Shown here piece by piece: positions 47,301 to 59,400 of a DNA stretch of 64,000 nucleotides; within the stretch, counting starts at the first letter, position 1; each line of letters starts with the position of its first letter. This DNA comes from Grifola frondosa (taxonomy: Eukaryota > Basidiomycota > Agaricomycetes > Polyporales > Grifolaceae), in assembly GCA_001683735.1 (NCBI GenBank), contig LUGG01000018.1, positions 62,001 to 126,000 on the forward strand, in the 5' to 3' direction. The position numbers were made by a program, and so were the translations under genes. The notes below the pieces were generated by a model that did no database searches, was not told the origin of the DNA, and saw nothing but the letters and a program-made list of their open reading frames with translations.

Positions 47301-48480
47301 GGACGGGAAAGCGAGACCTTACTGGGCTGTTGAACGATGGCGTCAATTCCCTAGCAAGGTATGCCATCTGCGCAGTTCATCAACTGCGATCATTTATCTA
47401 AATATCGAGCAGAATGTACAGCTCGACGTTCGCCGATTGGTTCAGCCAGGCAGTTATCGACTTCATGCTTGGAACCAGAACGCTCACAGTGTTCTCTGAG
47501 TTCCTGCTCAAGCTGCAGTCGACTGATCCTAGGGACCTGATCAGGATTTCGAAGATCAGGGCTGATGCAATCGCAACATGTGTGTCGCGTCTCCTTCCTG
47601 AAGGTGAACGCCTTCTATCCGGCTGGACGCTTTTTGCTCCGGAGGAGCTGAATACGAGGGTCGGCGACAAATTTGAAGAGAAGGTGTTACTCTTGGTGAG
47701 TACCCAATCGGACCCTCGGTGGTGTGTGAATCCGTCAAACTGACTCGCATTCCCAGAGTGCCAAGGCACTGTATGTAATTGTGAGTCAGGTCAATTTTTA
47801 TTTCACCACCCGCGCGGCCAACCGAGTGCCTGCAGAGCTATGATTATACCCTGGAAAAGGTAAAGATGTATACCCGCGTGCCTCTAGGAGATATTATAGG
47901 TATAAGCAAAGGTAGCGCTATTTTCATCGCATGGTTCTCCCTATTCAAGCTTTTCCCAGGCGTCTACATTCTGTCCCCTCTGGAAGAAGCGAGCCGCGAC
48001 CCTCTTCAGAATGCCGGCTTTGTAGTTTCGTGGCGCAACTCTCACCAAGATACCCGAGTTACCAGTTATTCAATGAGGAACAGCCTAGACCTCTCTACGC
48101 CTCCACCGTCTCCTCTGATACCTACGTCCCCCAGGCTGTCGAGAACCGGGACACGAAAGGGAATCGCTCCGCTCTCGAGGATACTTTCTAACGCCGCTGC
48201 ACCGGTTGCGGGACATGAAACGGCGTTCGCGGCCTTCAAAGCATTGCCCATCGATCCCGCGCGCGTGCGGCGAGAGACGGGTAGCTTTATCGAGCGCGCA
48301 GACGAGCTGGCGGGTGCGAAGACCTGCAGGGATGCGGTGAACTTGATTGCGGATACCATCAGGCAGGCATGCCGGGATGTTGGCAGTGTACACGGACGAC
48401 TTTGTGACGGATGCGGACGTAGTGAGGTGCGTGTGCCGTTGTCTGTCATGACTGCTGCTAAAAATACGGCGAACATCTAG
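44313..48480 (+). CDS. SAC-domain phosphoinositide phosphatase with hSac2 domain (INPP5F/Sac2-like)
   Basis: Phosphoinositide phosphatase of the Sac2/INPP5F type. Start MKRLLSKTFKVPQSTS. The N-terminal SAC part contains VYSVKGVTPIPLVEDRAR, a disordered acidic insert (about 45030-45420), GGMYFAYSF with DITRSLQHKH, then HFWWNEWLSKPFIDAG, and HPYVLPIMQGFYQIASF. The catalytic C-x5-R loop reads RVNCIDGLDRTNVVE (about 46818-46862), with Gly where many family members have Cys. Downstream are TSALKGDFTRTGKRDLTG and NSLARMYSSTFADWF, then an hSac2-like module (ERLLSGWTLFAPEELN, KALYVISYDYTLEKV, YTRVPLGDIIGISKGAYIL). The tail has RVRRETGSFIERADELAG and ends at TAG 48478-48480. About ten introns. Confidence 0.85.
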
Positions 48481-48979
48481 TCTGGCTGAGGCTCAGCGGA
48501 TGACAAGTGTGTATGCAAAGATGGAGTACGGAGTGAAGAGGCTGTTGTGGTTGGGTAGTTGATAATTATTGGCACCATTTTTTGTTTCGTGGACATACGC
48601 ACAACAATATTCACAACAATATTCGCGTGGATGTCTTGCGATCCGGTTCGTTTCTGAACCGAACCGAACCGAACGGGAAGTTGCCCGAGTTGTGCGCGTG
48701 CTCGCCGCTAGCAAGCCTTGCGTCCTCCCGTGCGGGAAACATAGGTCTTTCATTTCGGGTGGCATTGATGCGCTCGTAGTCCTCCATATCTCTCCTCGGC
48801 TGTGCTGCTGCAACTGGAGGCGTAGGCTCTAATACCCCTAGGTACAAGCAAGTGTCCCCCCTTCCCCCCAAATCGTGTCGTTCCGCATATACTCCTCCTC
48901 CGCACTCGAAAGCTTGGCCTGCCGGCTATCGTGGTCTCTAACCATTATCATTCTGTATATTCTTTGATATTCTTTCTCC
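48481..48979. other. Spacer between SAC phosphatase and ERF2 genes
   Basis: This 499-nt spacer holds the 3' UTR of the SAC gene and the ERF2 promoter. A repeated phrase (CACAACAATATTCACAACAATATTCG, about 48600-48626) and a run of CCGAACCGAACCGAAC near 48656-48674 are the only notable bits. Confidence 0.4.
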
Positions 48980-51393
48980 ATGGCGACACCACATTCTTTA
49001 CCGTCTACTCCCCAGCGTACCACTGCTCAGCTTCCGTTCTCCCCCAGTTTATCAGGCAATGTCGCCCATCGTCTTCCAGGAGCTGCCGCAAGATCGCACA
49101 GTGGAAGCACGTCCAGCAAACCGCCTCATACCCGCTCTGGGTCCGTGATATCCTCCCGCTCGCGCGGCGCGCAAAACATGAGCCATGTCGGCGAGCCTTC
49201 TCTCACTTCCTCCGCGTCTGTTCCAATATCGCAGCCCCGGCCCACCTCAGGTACCACCCATGCTGGTGGCATTCTTCCATCAGCTTCCTTTTTCCACCCT
49301 TCTCGCCCAAACTATTCAACTCCGTCCCCCCCTCCCCCACTACCTCGCCCATCCACAGCCGACTCGATTACCTCGATTGAAGAGGGATCTACCGTTGATG
49401 CGCTTCATCTCGGTGCGCTTGGACCACTACAGAACCGAGTCTCGGAGGGCACCGATAGCGCGGAATATTCGACAGAGGACCTGAAAGCACCTACTTTGGC
49501 ACCTTCCGTGCGTTCTACCTCCATGAAGTACAGTCGCGAGCCGCTACTGCCCATCGGTGGCGGTCCCTCCCGCAAGACCGTCGTACGCCCCTCGGTCGTG
49601 ACACAGAATAATCCTTATGAGCGCAGCGAGAGCAACGTGAGTGCGGGCGGGCGGATGCGCGACAGTTTCGAGAAGCTATTTAAGCGTGGTTTCACCTTCG
49701 AGGGCAACCGGCGGTCGCCCATAACGGCGGGCCCAAGCAATACGCTCGCGTCCTTTGTGACGTCCCAGCGACGCTCTACGGATGTTACCCCCGTTTCGCC
49801 CTCCTCTGTCGCGCGCATGACGTTTGAGCTCAACGTTACGGGCGCGCAGCACTCGCCCGTAACGCCTACCTCGCACCGCAAGCACAGTCTATCGCCGCTG
49901 CAGGGCTCGACCACCTCCATCACGCATTTCTCGTTCAACCCCGTCCCGCCACGCATGGACCCGCCGCTCTCCGCGGTCCCCGTGCTCAATACCAAGGGCA
50001 AGCCGTTCCGGAACTACGAGTTGCACCCTTCACGCAACCGCTTCTTCCTCGGAGGCCGGCTGCTCACCGGTGGGGACTCCCCATGGGCATTCGTGGCATC
50101 GCTGATGGTCGTGCTGGGCATCACGGGCGTGTGGTTCGGCACGACGTGCGTGTGGTGGTGGCTGAACGAGAGCCCCGCGGTCGCGGCGGTGGGCGCATAC
50201 ATGTGTTTGCTCACGATTTCAAGCATGTTAGCGACGGTGCGTTATGTTGTTTTTGATATTCATGCTGGGTGTGGTGCTGATCGGCGTGCGATATGCACGC
50301 GTATGCAGGCGTTCCGAGATCCTGGGATCTTACCCCGCGATCTGGACCCTGATCCGCCATACCCTGCGAGCTCGTCCTCGGAGGGGAGCTTGCGGGCACC
50401 ACTGCCTCGTGATCTCAAAGTGCGAGCCGGAGTGTGAGTGTCTCACGTTTCATGCGCCACGATGCGTGTGCTGAGCATCGTGGGGCGTGCAGAGTCCGGA
50501 CAAAGTATTGCCAGACGTGCAGAACATATCGACCGCCAAGATCAAGCCATTGTAAAATGGTGCGTGTTTTACAGGCCTTATCGTGCTGTTGCGAGATGTC
50601 ATTTAAGCTATTCTGACTGCGGTGATGTACTGCAGTGCGACAACTGCGTGGACGGATGTGATCATCACTGTCAATGGGTGAACAACTGTGTTGGCAGGCG
50701 TAACTATACCGCATTTTTCACATTTTTATTCTCCGCTGTAAGTTGCCGTCCCCACATATTGCGCGCCTGCTAACAGAACGCGCCGCATGCTAGGTCACGA
50801 CACTTGTCCTGGTGATATGCACGACGGCGCTGCACCTGTTCCTGCTGACGCGCAAGGCGCACCTGGGGTTCCGGCAGGCGGTGGCCACGCCGCAGGGTGT
50901 GGGGAGCGCGGTCGCGTTCAGCATGTCGATCGTGGTTATATGGCCCGTCATGGCGCTGCTGACGTACCATCTGCGGGTGAGTTGCACATATTCTCTGTCA
51001 TGGCGCTGACGCGAGCGGTGGCGATTGGCAGCTGCTGTTGTTGAACGTGACGACGATCGAACAGGTGCGTGCCCTTGTTCTCTGGCGCGTGTCGTGCGCA
51101 GCTCACGGTGACATGTCGCGCGCTCGGTGTTTTTTTTATGTCATGCATCGTTGCTCGTCGCGTAGATCCGCAACCAGGCGCACAGGTCGCTTGGGGCGGG
51201 GGCGCCGCCGCCCAACCCGTTCTCACATGGCAACTGGAGGCGAAATCTGGTGTACATGCTGTGCAGGCCGCCGGGGAGTTCGTGGCTGGACGCAAGGGGC
51301 ATCGCGACGGAGGACAAACGCGAGGTGAACCCAGGGCTGCTGGAGCACGACGGGTGGCCTGCGGACGTGGAGCAGGGACGGAAGGGCGAGTAG
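48980..51393 (+). CDS. ERF2: DHHC palmitoyltransferase (Erf2-like)
   Basis: Membrane protein S-acyltransferase; in yeast Erf2-Erf4 palmitoylates Ras. A long Ser/Pro-rich cytosolic N-terminus (about 350 residues) precedes [19 protein letters not shown] and two hydrophobic helices. After an intron comes [19 protein letters not shown] (DPG motif), then the Cys-rich domain: [35 protein letters not shown] and [10 protein letters not shown] (DHHC at about 50659-50670). Two further membrane segments follow, then TTIEQIRNQAH (TTxE motif) and [17 protein letters not shown]. The stop is TAG at 51391-51393. The sequence is GC-rich from here to the window end. Confidence 0.93.
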
Positions 51394-52711
51394 CGCGGGG
51401 TTGTGGTTGTTCTTCTAGTGCGAGGCGGTGCAGCGTTCCGGGTGCTTTTGCTTGTTGATAGTTCGAGTCTGACTATTTTTAATGGGCCATGGAAGGATGC
51501 GTGTGCACGAGAGCTGGCGGTTGTGGCGATGTGACTATCAGATAACGAACTGCGCATGCATGTATGTATGGTGCCCGGTCGATCCATAAGAGTCCGTAAG
51601 AGTCCATAAGGCAGATGGGGTGTGCGAAGGTTATGAACGCGGGTGGATCGAAAAGATGGGAGTGTTATACGGGCCCCGATAACCGGGCGTATGTAGGTGG
51701 GATTTGCGTGGCGCAAGTGCGAGGACGCGGTGAATGGACGCGGTTGGGGGTGTCGCGCAAAGCTGTGCGGGTGTGAATCCCGGGGTAATGAACGGGGATA
51801 GTGACCGCGTCCGTGAACGCAAAACTGCGCTGTGTCGGGTATTTGGGAACAGGAGGATGGCGACCGATAGGACTGATATGGGTGATTGGATCAGCCTGCA
51901 GCTGGGACTGCACGGATGTTGCGCTGGGAATGCTGCAAGCGGACACACAACATTAAAATTGACATTAATTAATATTGCAGATGATTTTTGGGAACGGAAC
52001 GGAGAGACTGGTGACCTCAGGCAGCCTCAGGCTTGGTTAAGCCTGGTTAAGCCTGGTTAGGCTCAGTTGCTCTCGACACGGGGCAATGACGCGCTTGATC
52101 AGGGACTGTCTGCAGATCTCCGCTGGAGATGGCTGTGGCGTCCTATGCATCTCCTTACGTCCGCTCTCATGAGGCGACGAGCATGGAGCTACACACTGCG
52201 AGCTGGCAGATACGACCAACGGAGCTTGCTGCGATGTCGACAAGACCAGAATAGAGGCTGGGATATAATTAGCACTTGATTTGGCGACCTAAATATGTTG
52301 TATTCTTTCGATTATCTGATTATAAATTGATGATGACGTTGCCGGACCGAGTTGCTGGGCCACTGTGGGTCGAGTGGCACGTGGCCCCGCTGAGTTTGAA
52401 ATGGGCGGAGGTTGAAACGGAGGCCTCAACTCGTTCGGCATCTCGTCCCATTCCGTGTGCTGAGCCTATTCCTCCACCCTCCGTTTCTTCAGGAGATTGT
52501 CCAACACTCTCCGTCGACCTCCAGTCGTTCGCCAGCTTCCGTTTCGTATGTTTCCTTCCTCCTCCACCCTTCAGAGCCCAATTTCACGTTGCCTCCGTCC
52601 CAGAACCCGTCGGCGCCCGCGCGGTACACAGTTGAGACTCAACCGTTTAACTGCCGTTTAACCTGTACTCGGAGACATACCATATCTTTCATTTTTTATA
52701 AAGCGGCCAGA
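51394..52711. other. 1.3 kb intergenic region
   Basis: No gene was supported. It contains a three-copy decamer tandem repeat at 52031-52060 (listed separately) and presumably the promoter and 5' leader of the Zn2Cys6 regulator. Confidence 0.4.
52031..52060. repeat. Three-copy decamer tandem repeat
   Basis: GCTTGGTTAA, GCCTGGTTAA and GCCTGGTTAG follow each other without gap. Function unknown. Confidence 0.8.
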
Positions 52712-55700
52712 ATGGACGCCAATCCGAACCCTCCGCCTCCTTCCGCCGCTATTGATCCGCGCACAAGCCCATCCCACCCAGCGACGATTCTCAAAGAAAG
52801 TCCAGGAGATCAAAGACCAAGCCTGCCGTTGTCCCCACCGCCAATCCCAGTCCCCCTCCCTCCGCCGACCGTAGTGCGTCCCATATATCTTCATGTCTTG
52901 GGCGCCCATTACTCACTCTCCTTACGTCCCCCCCTTTCATGTAGCTTCTCGCGTTTCCAATATTCGCGAACAGCCGCATCAGCCTTCCTCTCGATTCACC
53001 GCTCATCTCCAACCATATCCTGGCCCTGCTGGCCCGTCCTACCCCGTCATGAACCCGTCCTATCCTATGAATGGCAACCCGTATCCGTCCTCCCCGTCCG
53101 CTTTTCACCAGCCTGCCAACCCTACATCACCCACCAATGGCCAGAGCAGCCATGTCGGCCCAGGTATCCCTGGCCATCCCCCTCAGTACCAGTACACCGT
53201 ACACCATGCCCCATATCCCCATCATGCCTACCCCTCGTATCCCCAGTATCCCGTCTCCGGCATGATGATGTATGGCTCCCCAACAGGAACCCACCCCGAC
53301 GCGAGTCAGAGTGTCGGGGCCCCGTCGCCTGTGCCGCCCCCGCCAACCACAGGTAAACGTAAAAGGAAGTCCGGTCTTGATGGTGCTCGTGGCAGGTCGT
53401 CTGACGATGAGGGTGCAGATTCAGGCTCGGACATAGCCCGCGCGGCCGCTCAGAACGTGAATTCGGGCATCGTCGTCGACACCAAGAAGCGCACAAAGAC
53501 GCAGCGCGCCTGTGACAGCTGTCGCGCTAGAAAAATCAGGTTCGTGCTCTAATCCCTTCGTACAACGTCGCTACATCTATTTATGGTTTATTTTGATGTG
53601 CCTAACCGTCATATGTTGTCCTTTGCACAATGCTCGTTGACCTCCTGGACCGGCTAACTTGGGTATAACCTGTCATAGATGCGATGTCCTTGCGGACACT
53701 GATCCTCCGATATGCCAGCACTGTAAACAGTACGGCTTCGAATGTACTTTCTTCCTGCCCATCACAGAGACCCGCTTCAAAAGAAGAAGATGGAAGAGGA
53801 AGCAGCGGCCGCTGCTGCTGCTGAGAAGGAGCGAGAGGCTGCAGAGCGGAGTACGTCGTCTCCACAAACAGAGCACTCCAAGGAGGCGAAGTCAAGGTAT
53901 ACGGTGAGCTGATACGACTTCGTCTCTGCAGCTATGCGCCGGGCTCACGACGCCCCAGGTCCGACATCTGCGCCGCATCTGCTGCACTCACAGGCGCTGA
54001 TGTCTGCGCGGACGTACGAATCGTATGACATGCGGTATCACCACTCGTGGGACGTGAGCGAGAGCGGGGACGGCGTCATCCGCGTGCACGAACCGCAGCA
54101 GGGCGAATTGCAACTCGCGTTGCCGAAGCCGATGGACCTCCGCATCGAACGTGACGTCGTTGAGCGGCTCGTGAACGCGTACTTCACGGAGGTCGCGCCG
54201 ATGCTGCCCGTTGTGACGCGCGCGGAGTTCATCGCGAGCAATCCGCCTCCCCCGATCTTGCTATATTCGATATGCCTCGTTGCGGCGACGCGGCGCGAGG
54301 TGCCGCAGACCGTGTTCGACTCGATACGCTATGCGGTAAACTGCCTGATCAAGGCGGAGGACGTGCTGTCGACGGCGTCGATCGTGAATATGCAGTCGCT
54401 GCTCGTGCTGGCGATGGTGGGGGATTGCCACTCGCAGTTTGTGCCGAACGCGCTGTCGGCGCTGTGGCTGCGGCTGGGTTGTGCGATACGCATGGTGGGT
54501 GTCGTGACCGTACCGATGTTGGTGCATGACTGACCGGTTATGTTCGCTTCGTCGTATAGGCGCAAGATTTAGGTCTGCATCGGGCAGAATCGGTCAAGCA
54601 GAATATTGAGCTACGAAGACGATTATGGGGTATATGTGTAATCAGCGACCGATGGTATGCTTTTCCTCTGACCTGCTGTTAACAATGTCGTGTCCGGCAA
54701 CCGTGTATCTGAAGGAACTCATCGATCTGCTAATAGGATCAGCTTGACGTTTGGACATCCGTACATGATCGACATCCAAGATTGCGACGCACGATTACCG
54801 TCGTCGGGGGACCCGAACGACGTCTACATGGACGAGCTTGTCCGGTTAAGTGTCATACTTGGCCGAGTGCAAAAGACCATTTATACGTGAGTGCATGCTA
54901 TGTCCAACAAGCTTGTGGCTTACGTTCCTCGGTTCGGCAGACCTGCCGGGCTCAACATGACGAATGATGAGGCGTTGCACAAGCTGCTCGGCGATATCGA
55001 GGCCTGGAAGAACAACTTGCCAGACGACCTGCAATTCCGTGGTCCTGAAACACCGAGGAACGCCGGTATGCATCTTTCCTTTGCTCTTTGCTGCGTCTCT
55101 GCCGGGGCTGCCCCGGTTGCCATCTCGCAGGGTAAGTCGGTACTGACCAGGCATGACGCATCCGGCAGGTCTGCTGTTCTTGTTCTACTCATGCGTGAAC
55201 ATGATCTTCTGGCGCGTGTTCATGCGCATATCGTACTCGTGCCCTGCACACCTCAAGTTCTCGCTCACGGTGGAGAAGTGGACCGCACTCGTGAAGCTGT
55301 CGGGCGACGCGATCGACTGGCTCGACGCGCACGAGCAGATGTACGACGTGTGGCTGCTCGTCGCGTACTGCGCCACGTCCTGTGCGCTCGTGCAGGTGCG
55401 TGCCGCATGATGTCCCGATAAATTACTGTTAACATAAATTTTGGCGATCCGATACAAACTATAGTACCATACATGGGCACGGCGGAAAGACCCCGGGGCG
55501 CAGGCAAAACTGAAGAAGCTGCGCGACTGCGTGCGCAAGTGGGAGGCGTCACTTTCGCCTGACCACATGTCAGCACGACGAAAGGCCGGTCGACAGACAT
55601 TCCTCGCACTCGCGTACTGACGCTCTCCACAGACTGCCGAGATCATCGCGCTCCTGTACGAGGCGACGCAGGGCCCGCAGGCCGCGGAGGCGCCCGCGCT

Positions 55701-56465
55701 GAACCCCACGGGCGGCGTGAAGGCGAAGCCCCCGCTTGGCGGGCTCGTATTTAAAAGCGACCCGTCGCGGCCCGGCGGCGGCGTGTTTGTTGCGCAGGGG
55801 AAGGTGCGCGAAGGTCAGTTGGACAAGGCGTTGCCTGAGGGGACGATCATCAGCGGGGAGGGTGCAGAAGGTGAGGCGCCGGCAGCGGCCCCGTCCGTTT
55901 CACGTGGAACCTTCAATGACCGCGAGCTGTTGTCTCTTACTCTTGCCTCCCCTGAATACGCTGCGTTGCGGATGGATTGGTCGACGTCGACGACGGCCGG
56001 TGCTCCAGGCGGCGCGGGCGGGCAGCAGCAGGCATCAGGCACAGGGCCGGGGATGGTGAACTTCACGCCGCTCGGGAACTTCCCGAATATGAACCCCGCG
56101 CTGAACGAACAGCCGGAGGCGCCGGCGAACGTGACGGTGATGAATGTGCTGGACGTCCCGCAGGGCGGCAACACGCTCGAGCAGCACGCGATGGCAGAAA
56201 CGGGGTTCCTGGACAATATTCCTGGCGGCATGTTCGACTGGGGTGCGTTGTTTCAAATGGCGGCCATGTTGTGTTGTTTTACTTATGGCGGGATGTAGGT
56301 CAATGGGACAACTTCTTTTCGCGCTTTGGGCCTCAGCTGTCGGGCTTTCAGTCGCGGCAGGCAGGACCTAGCAATGCGGGCACCATGGCTGACCCGGCTG
56401 TGTCACCGCAAGAGCAGACTCAAGGCGGACGGTACTTTCCTGCCCCTGCAGATCCCGGGATGTAG
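52712..56465 (+). CDS. Zn2Cys6 fungal transcription factor
   Basis: Binuclear zinc-cluster regulator. Start MDANPNPPPPSAA; a Pro/Tyr/His-rich N-terminus of about 200 residues follows. The finger is RACDSCRARKIRC, then CQHCKQYGFEC, spacing C-x2-C-x6-C-x10-C-x2-C-x6-C, with an intron between R and C as is common; it continues TFFLPITETRFKKKK. The middle homology (Fungal_trans) domain shows VVERLVNAYFTEVAPMLPVV, ILLYSICLVAATRREVPQ, LRLGCAIRMAQDLGLHRAE, and RRRLWGICVISDRWISLTFG. The tail is Gly/Ala/Pro-rich and ends PAPADPGM at 56463-56465. A missing A in the run 53779-53782 disrupts the frame right after the finger (FKKKKMEEEAAAA expected). Target genes are unknown; the finger-plus-TFFLPITETRF pattern looks conserved in basidiomycetes, but I cannot name the orthologue. 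Confidence 0.88.
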
Positions 56466-59400
56466 AGGGGCGGGGGGAGGAGGGGACCGTCGTGCGCCCG
56501 ACGTAACTTAGAGCTCGTAGTGATCTGGCCATTCTTGGATGTGTTCCGTTCTCGCGGACCGTGCTTATCTCGTACCGTTTTTTTTCTTACCTAGTACACG
56601 CTGCAGTTATCGTATTGCTCTCTTGGTAGCTCGTTCTTTGTTTGGGGATGGAGTGCTCAATAATGATGATGACGGCTTGTGCGTCACTGTGCGCGCTGTG
56701 GCGGCGGCCGTAGGTGGGCTTCCGCCGATCAGAACGCGCGTCAACGTCTGGCGTTGTCAATGTATTAAATGGGCATCATGATCAGCTTCTCGACAGAGAA
56801 CCGGAGAAGCAGGAAGACGTATCGAGCAGGGGCTGGGGCGCGCAGACGTGTCTCACGGCGGTGTGATGTCTGCGGCGGCGGCGGTGGCGGCGCTGTCTCA
56901 TAAGCTCGCGAGAGAACGTTCGCTGGAGGACTTGGCATTGGAAGGATGCTGCGGCACAGCGCAGGCTGTGGAAAATACATTTGAAGATGGGGTGTGGGGG
57001 TTACCCATTTTGTGGAGAAGGCCGTTGGCGGCGCTTGAAGATAACGAGCGCTGTCATTGGGACGTCGGTGAGCGGCCAATGCTCCGAAAGTCCATTCTTG
57101 TACTGCGCGAGAGGTGCTCGAGAGGGGAAGAAAAAAAAACAAGGGCCCCAAAATCGAGGGCATTGTCCGCTACGTACAACGCGAGCAAAAATTAAACCGT
57201 GGCTCGAAGGGGTGCGGCTGGAACGTTCTGTCTTGGAGAACGCCCATATGAGGCTGTGCAAAAGAGTTCTTTTGTATACATGCAAAATAGGCTGCGCTAT
57301 GCCGTAGCCTGGATGTCCGCCCGGGAGCCCGCTGCAATGGCAGGCGGTGCAGCTGATGCGAAGAACACCGTTTGAGGAGTAAATATCGGATGGGAAAGTG
57401 CAGGATTGGACACACACCTTGCGCGAGAGTGGCTTCGTGCGCGCAGAATATTCTGCGGGAGAACAGTGCAGCAGTGCCACCGCTGCGACAGAGCGTCGTT
57501 ATACGTACATAGATGGAACGAAGCCAAAACGAAAGAGCGCGATCGTTGGTCGATCGCACGGGCAGCGTCCAGGCCAGGGGCGAAGGCTGCGAAGGTTCAC
57601 TGATCTTGCTGACGGAGGCAGCCGACGCCGTGGATATCGACGACAGGCACTCACGACAGATAGGCGAGATACCCTCTCGATGTGGGTTTCAATGTTCGCT
57701 GTGTGTTCGCGTGTTGGAACTTGGGAGAGTGCTTGGCGCTTTCTCATTAAACATGATTTTTTCTACGGTCATTTTACGTCACAAGCATAACGAGGTAGAT
57801 TGGAATCGCTCGAAAAATATGGCCAGACTGGCTCGAGACGTCTACCGTGCAACTTTTGCGTGTGGCACTCACTGCATGCGAGACCATGTTCTTTCCATAA
57901 GTGGCGTTCAGTTCACCTTTGTGCTAATGATATCGTATGCTCCGGGACCACTGATGGCACAAGGTTCTATTTACGATGAGCCGGCGGCTATGCTCCGAGG
58001 TCGGTGGATTTAAAAGTCTGCCGCGAGCCTCTCATCTCCTGGACATGTCCTTGTTATAATGCCGGTCAGTTCCAGAAGGACATATCGCACAGAGAGCTTA
58101 TTGGTACTGATTAAGGCCTTTTGTTTTGTGCCTCGACACGTCATATCTTTCCGGAGTTTACACGAGCAGCGTTAGACGTAGGTGAGCTTGTCTTGTAATC
58201 CGAGAAAAGACCGACGCAGACCGTGGTTCATGGCATCAGGCACTTTGCTTTTGTCCCCAAAACACGCCTGTTAAATTATGGCGGCCACACCCTCCGGTCA
58301 GCCCCCTAGTACTCGTCTTCTCCGCTTAGCAAGCCATTTCAATACTTCCGGCATACTCGGGCCACTCATCTGTGCCAGCGTTGTGGTCAAATGGATATGC
58401 GCGCGGATGCCTCGCCCCGGCAGCGCTGCTCCGTTGCGTTTTCGTACGTCGACACTGCTTTTGTATCTAATCTATGATCCTTCCGGCTTATCTCATGGTA
58501 TTAATATTACTCGGGCTTCTTTTTGGTGTTCGCTGTTTTTTGTCTGCATCGGCGGTTTTACCATGATTCTGCAGCGAACACCCGCCCATCGCACTGTGGT
58601 GGAGGTCAGCTCAGGATCCTGGGCATTTGTCTATTATATTGAAGGGCTTTAATATTTCGTACGTCGCCTCTGAAGCGTGTTCTCATCTCCACAGTATTTT
58701 CTTCGCACAATTGAGGGGACCGGAATCCTGGGTATTCGCGTATTATATTGAAGGCCAGTAATATTCTTCACCTTCATATTGCGTCTTTGTGATGTGTTCT
58801 CACCTCATGTGTCCCACGGCATTTTCTTCACACAGCCGAGAGAACTCGGCCAGTATCAGCCAGTACCGTGCATGTTTTCCATAAGAGGTGCGTAAATACC
58901 CGTCGATGGGGATGGTGGCTGCATTGATGCATCCCGAAGATCCAGACGAGCTGCGCAAAACCCGCCGGTCGCTCGCCAGAATCCCTATTTCGCAAAGTTG
59001 CAGATCGGGACCGTGGACGACCGCGGAATTTGGGCCGCCGGCTCGCGCCCTCCACCTGCGGGAGTATGTATGATTAATGGGTTCCTGGCCTCGAGGCGCT
59101 CGGTCGCCTGGGCCATGCTCCGACAGGGCTGCGCTTCGACGCCTGTGCATGGGACGATCTCGCTCTGCTGCCATTATCGCTTTCGCTGAGCGGATGCGCG
59201 ACGCTCCGATGCGCGTATCGCCGGTGTGGGACGGAACGTGGGCCAGATACGGAAGGTAGGTGAGTGGTTAGCGGGTTTCAATTAGAATGCTCTCATGCGT
59301 TGAGCGAAGGTTAAGGCAGCCCATTCACGGTGTGCAGGTAATATTAGTGGTGGGAGTGCCGAAACCACGGGAGCGGAGACAGCTGGATTTCTGTATACTT

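Noticed and set aside
58278..58652. 124-codon open frame with hydrophobic segments
   Set aside because: The hydrophobicity hinted at a small membrane protein, but no family motif is present and its 3' end overlaps the diverged repeat.
58917..59010. Possible 5S rRNA fragment (TGCATCCCG-like phrase)
   Set aside because: Only a short phrase resembles 5S; the internal control boxes and stems are not present.
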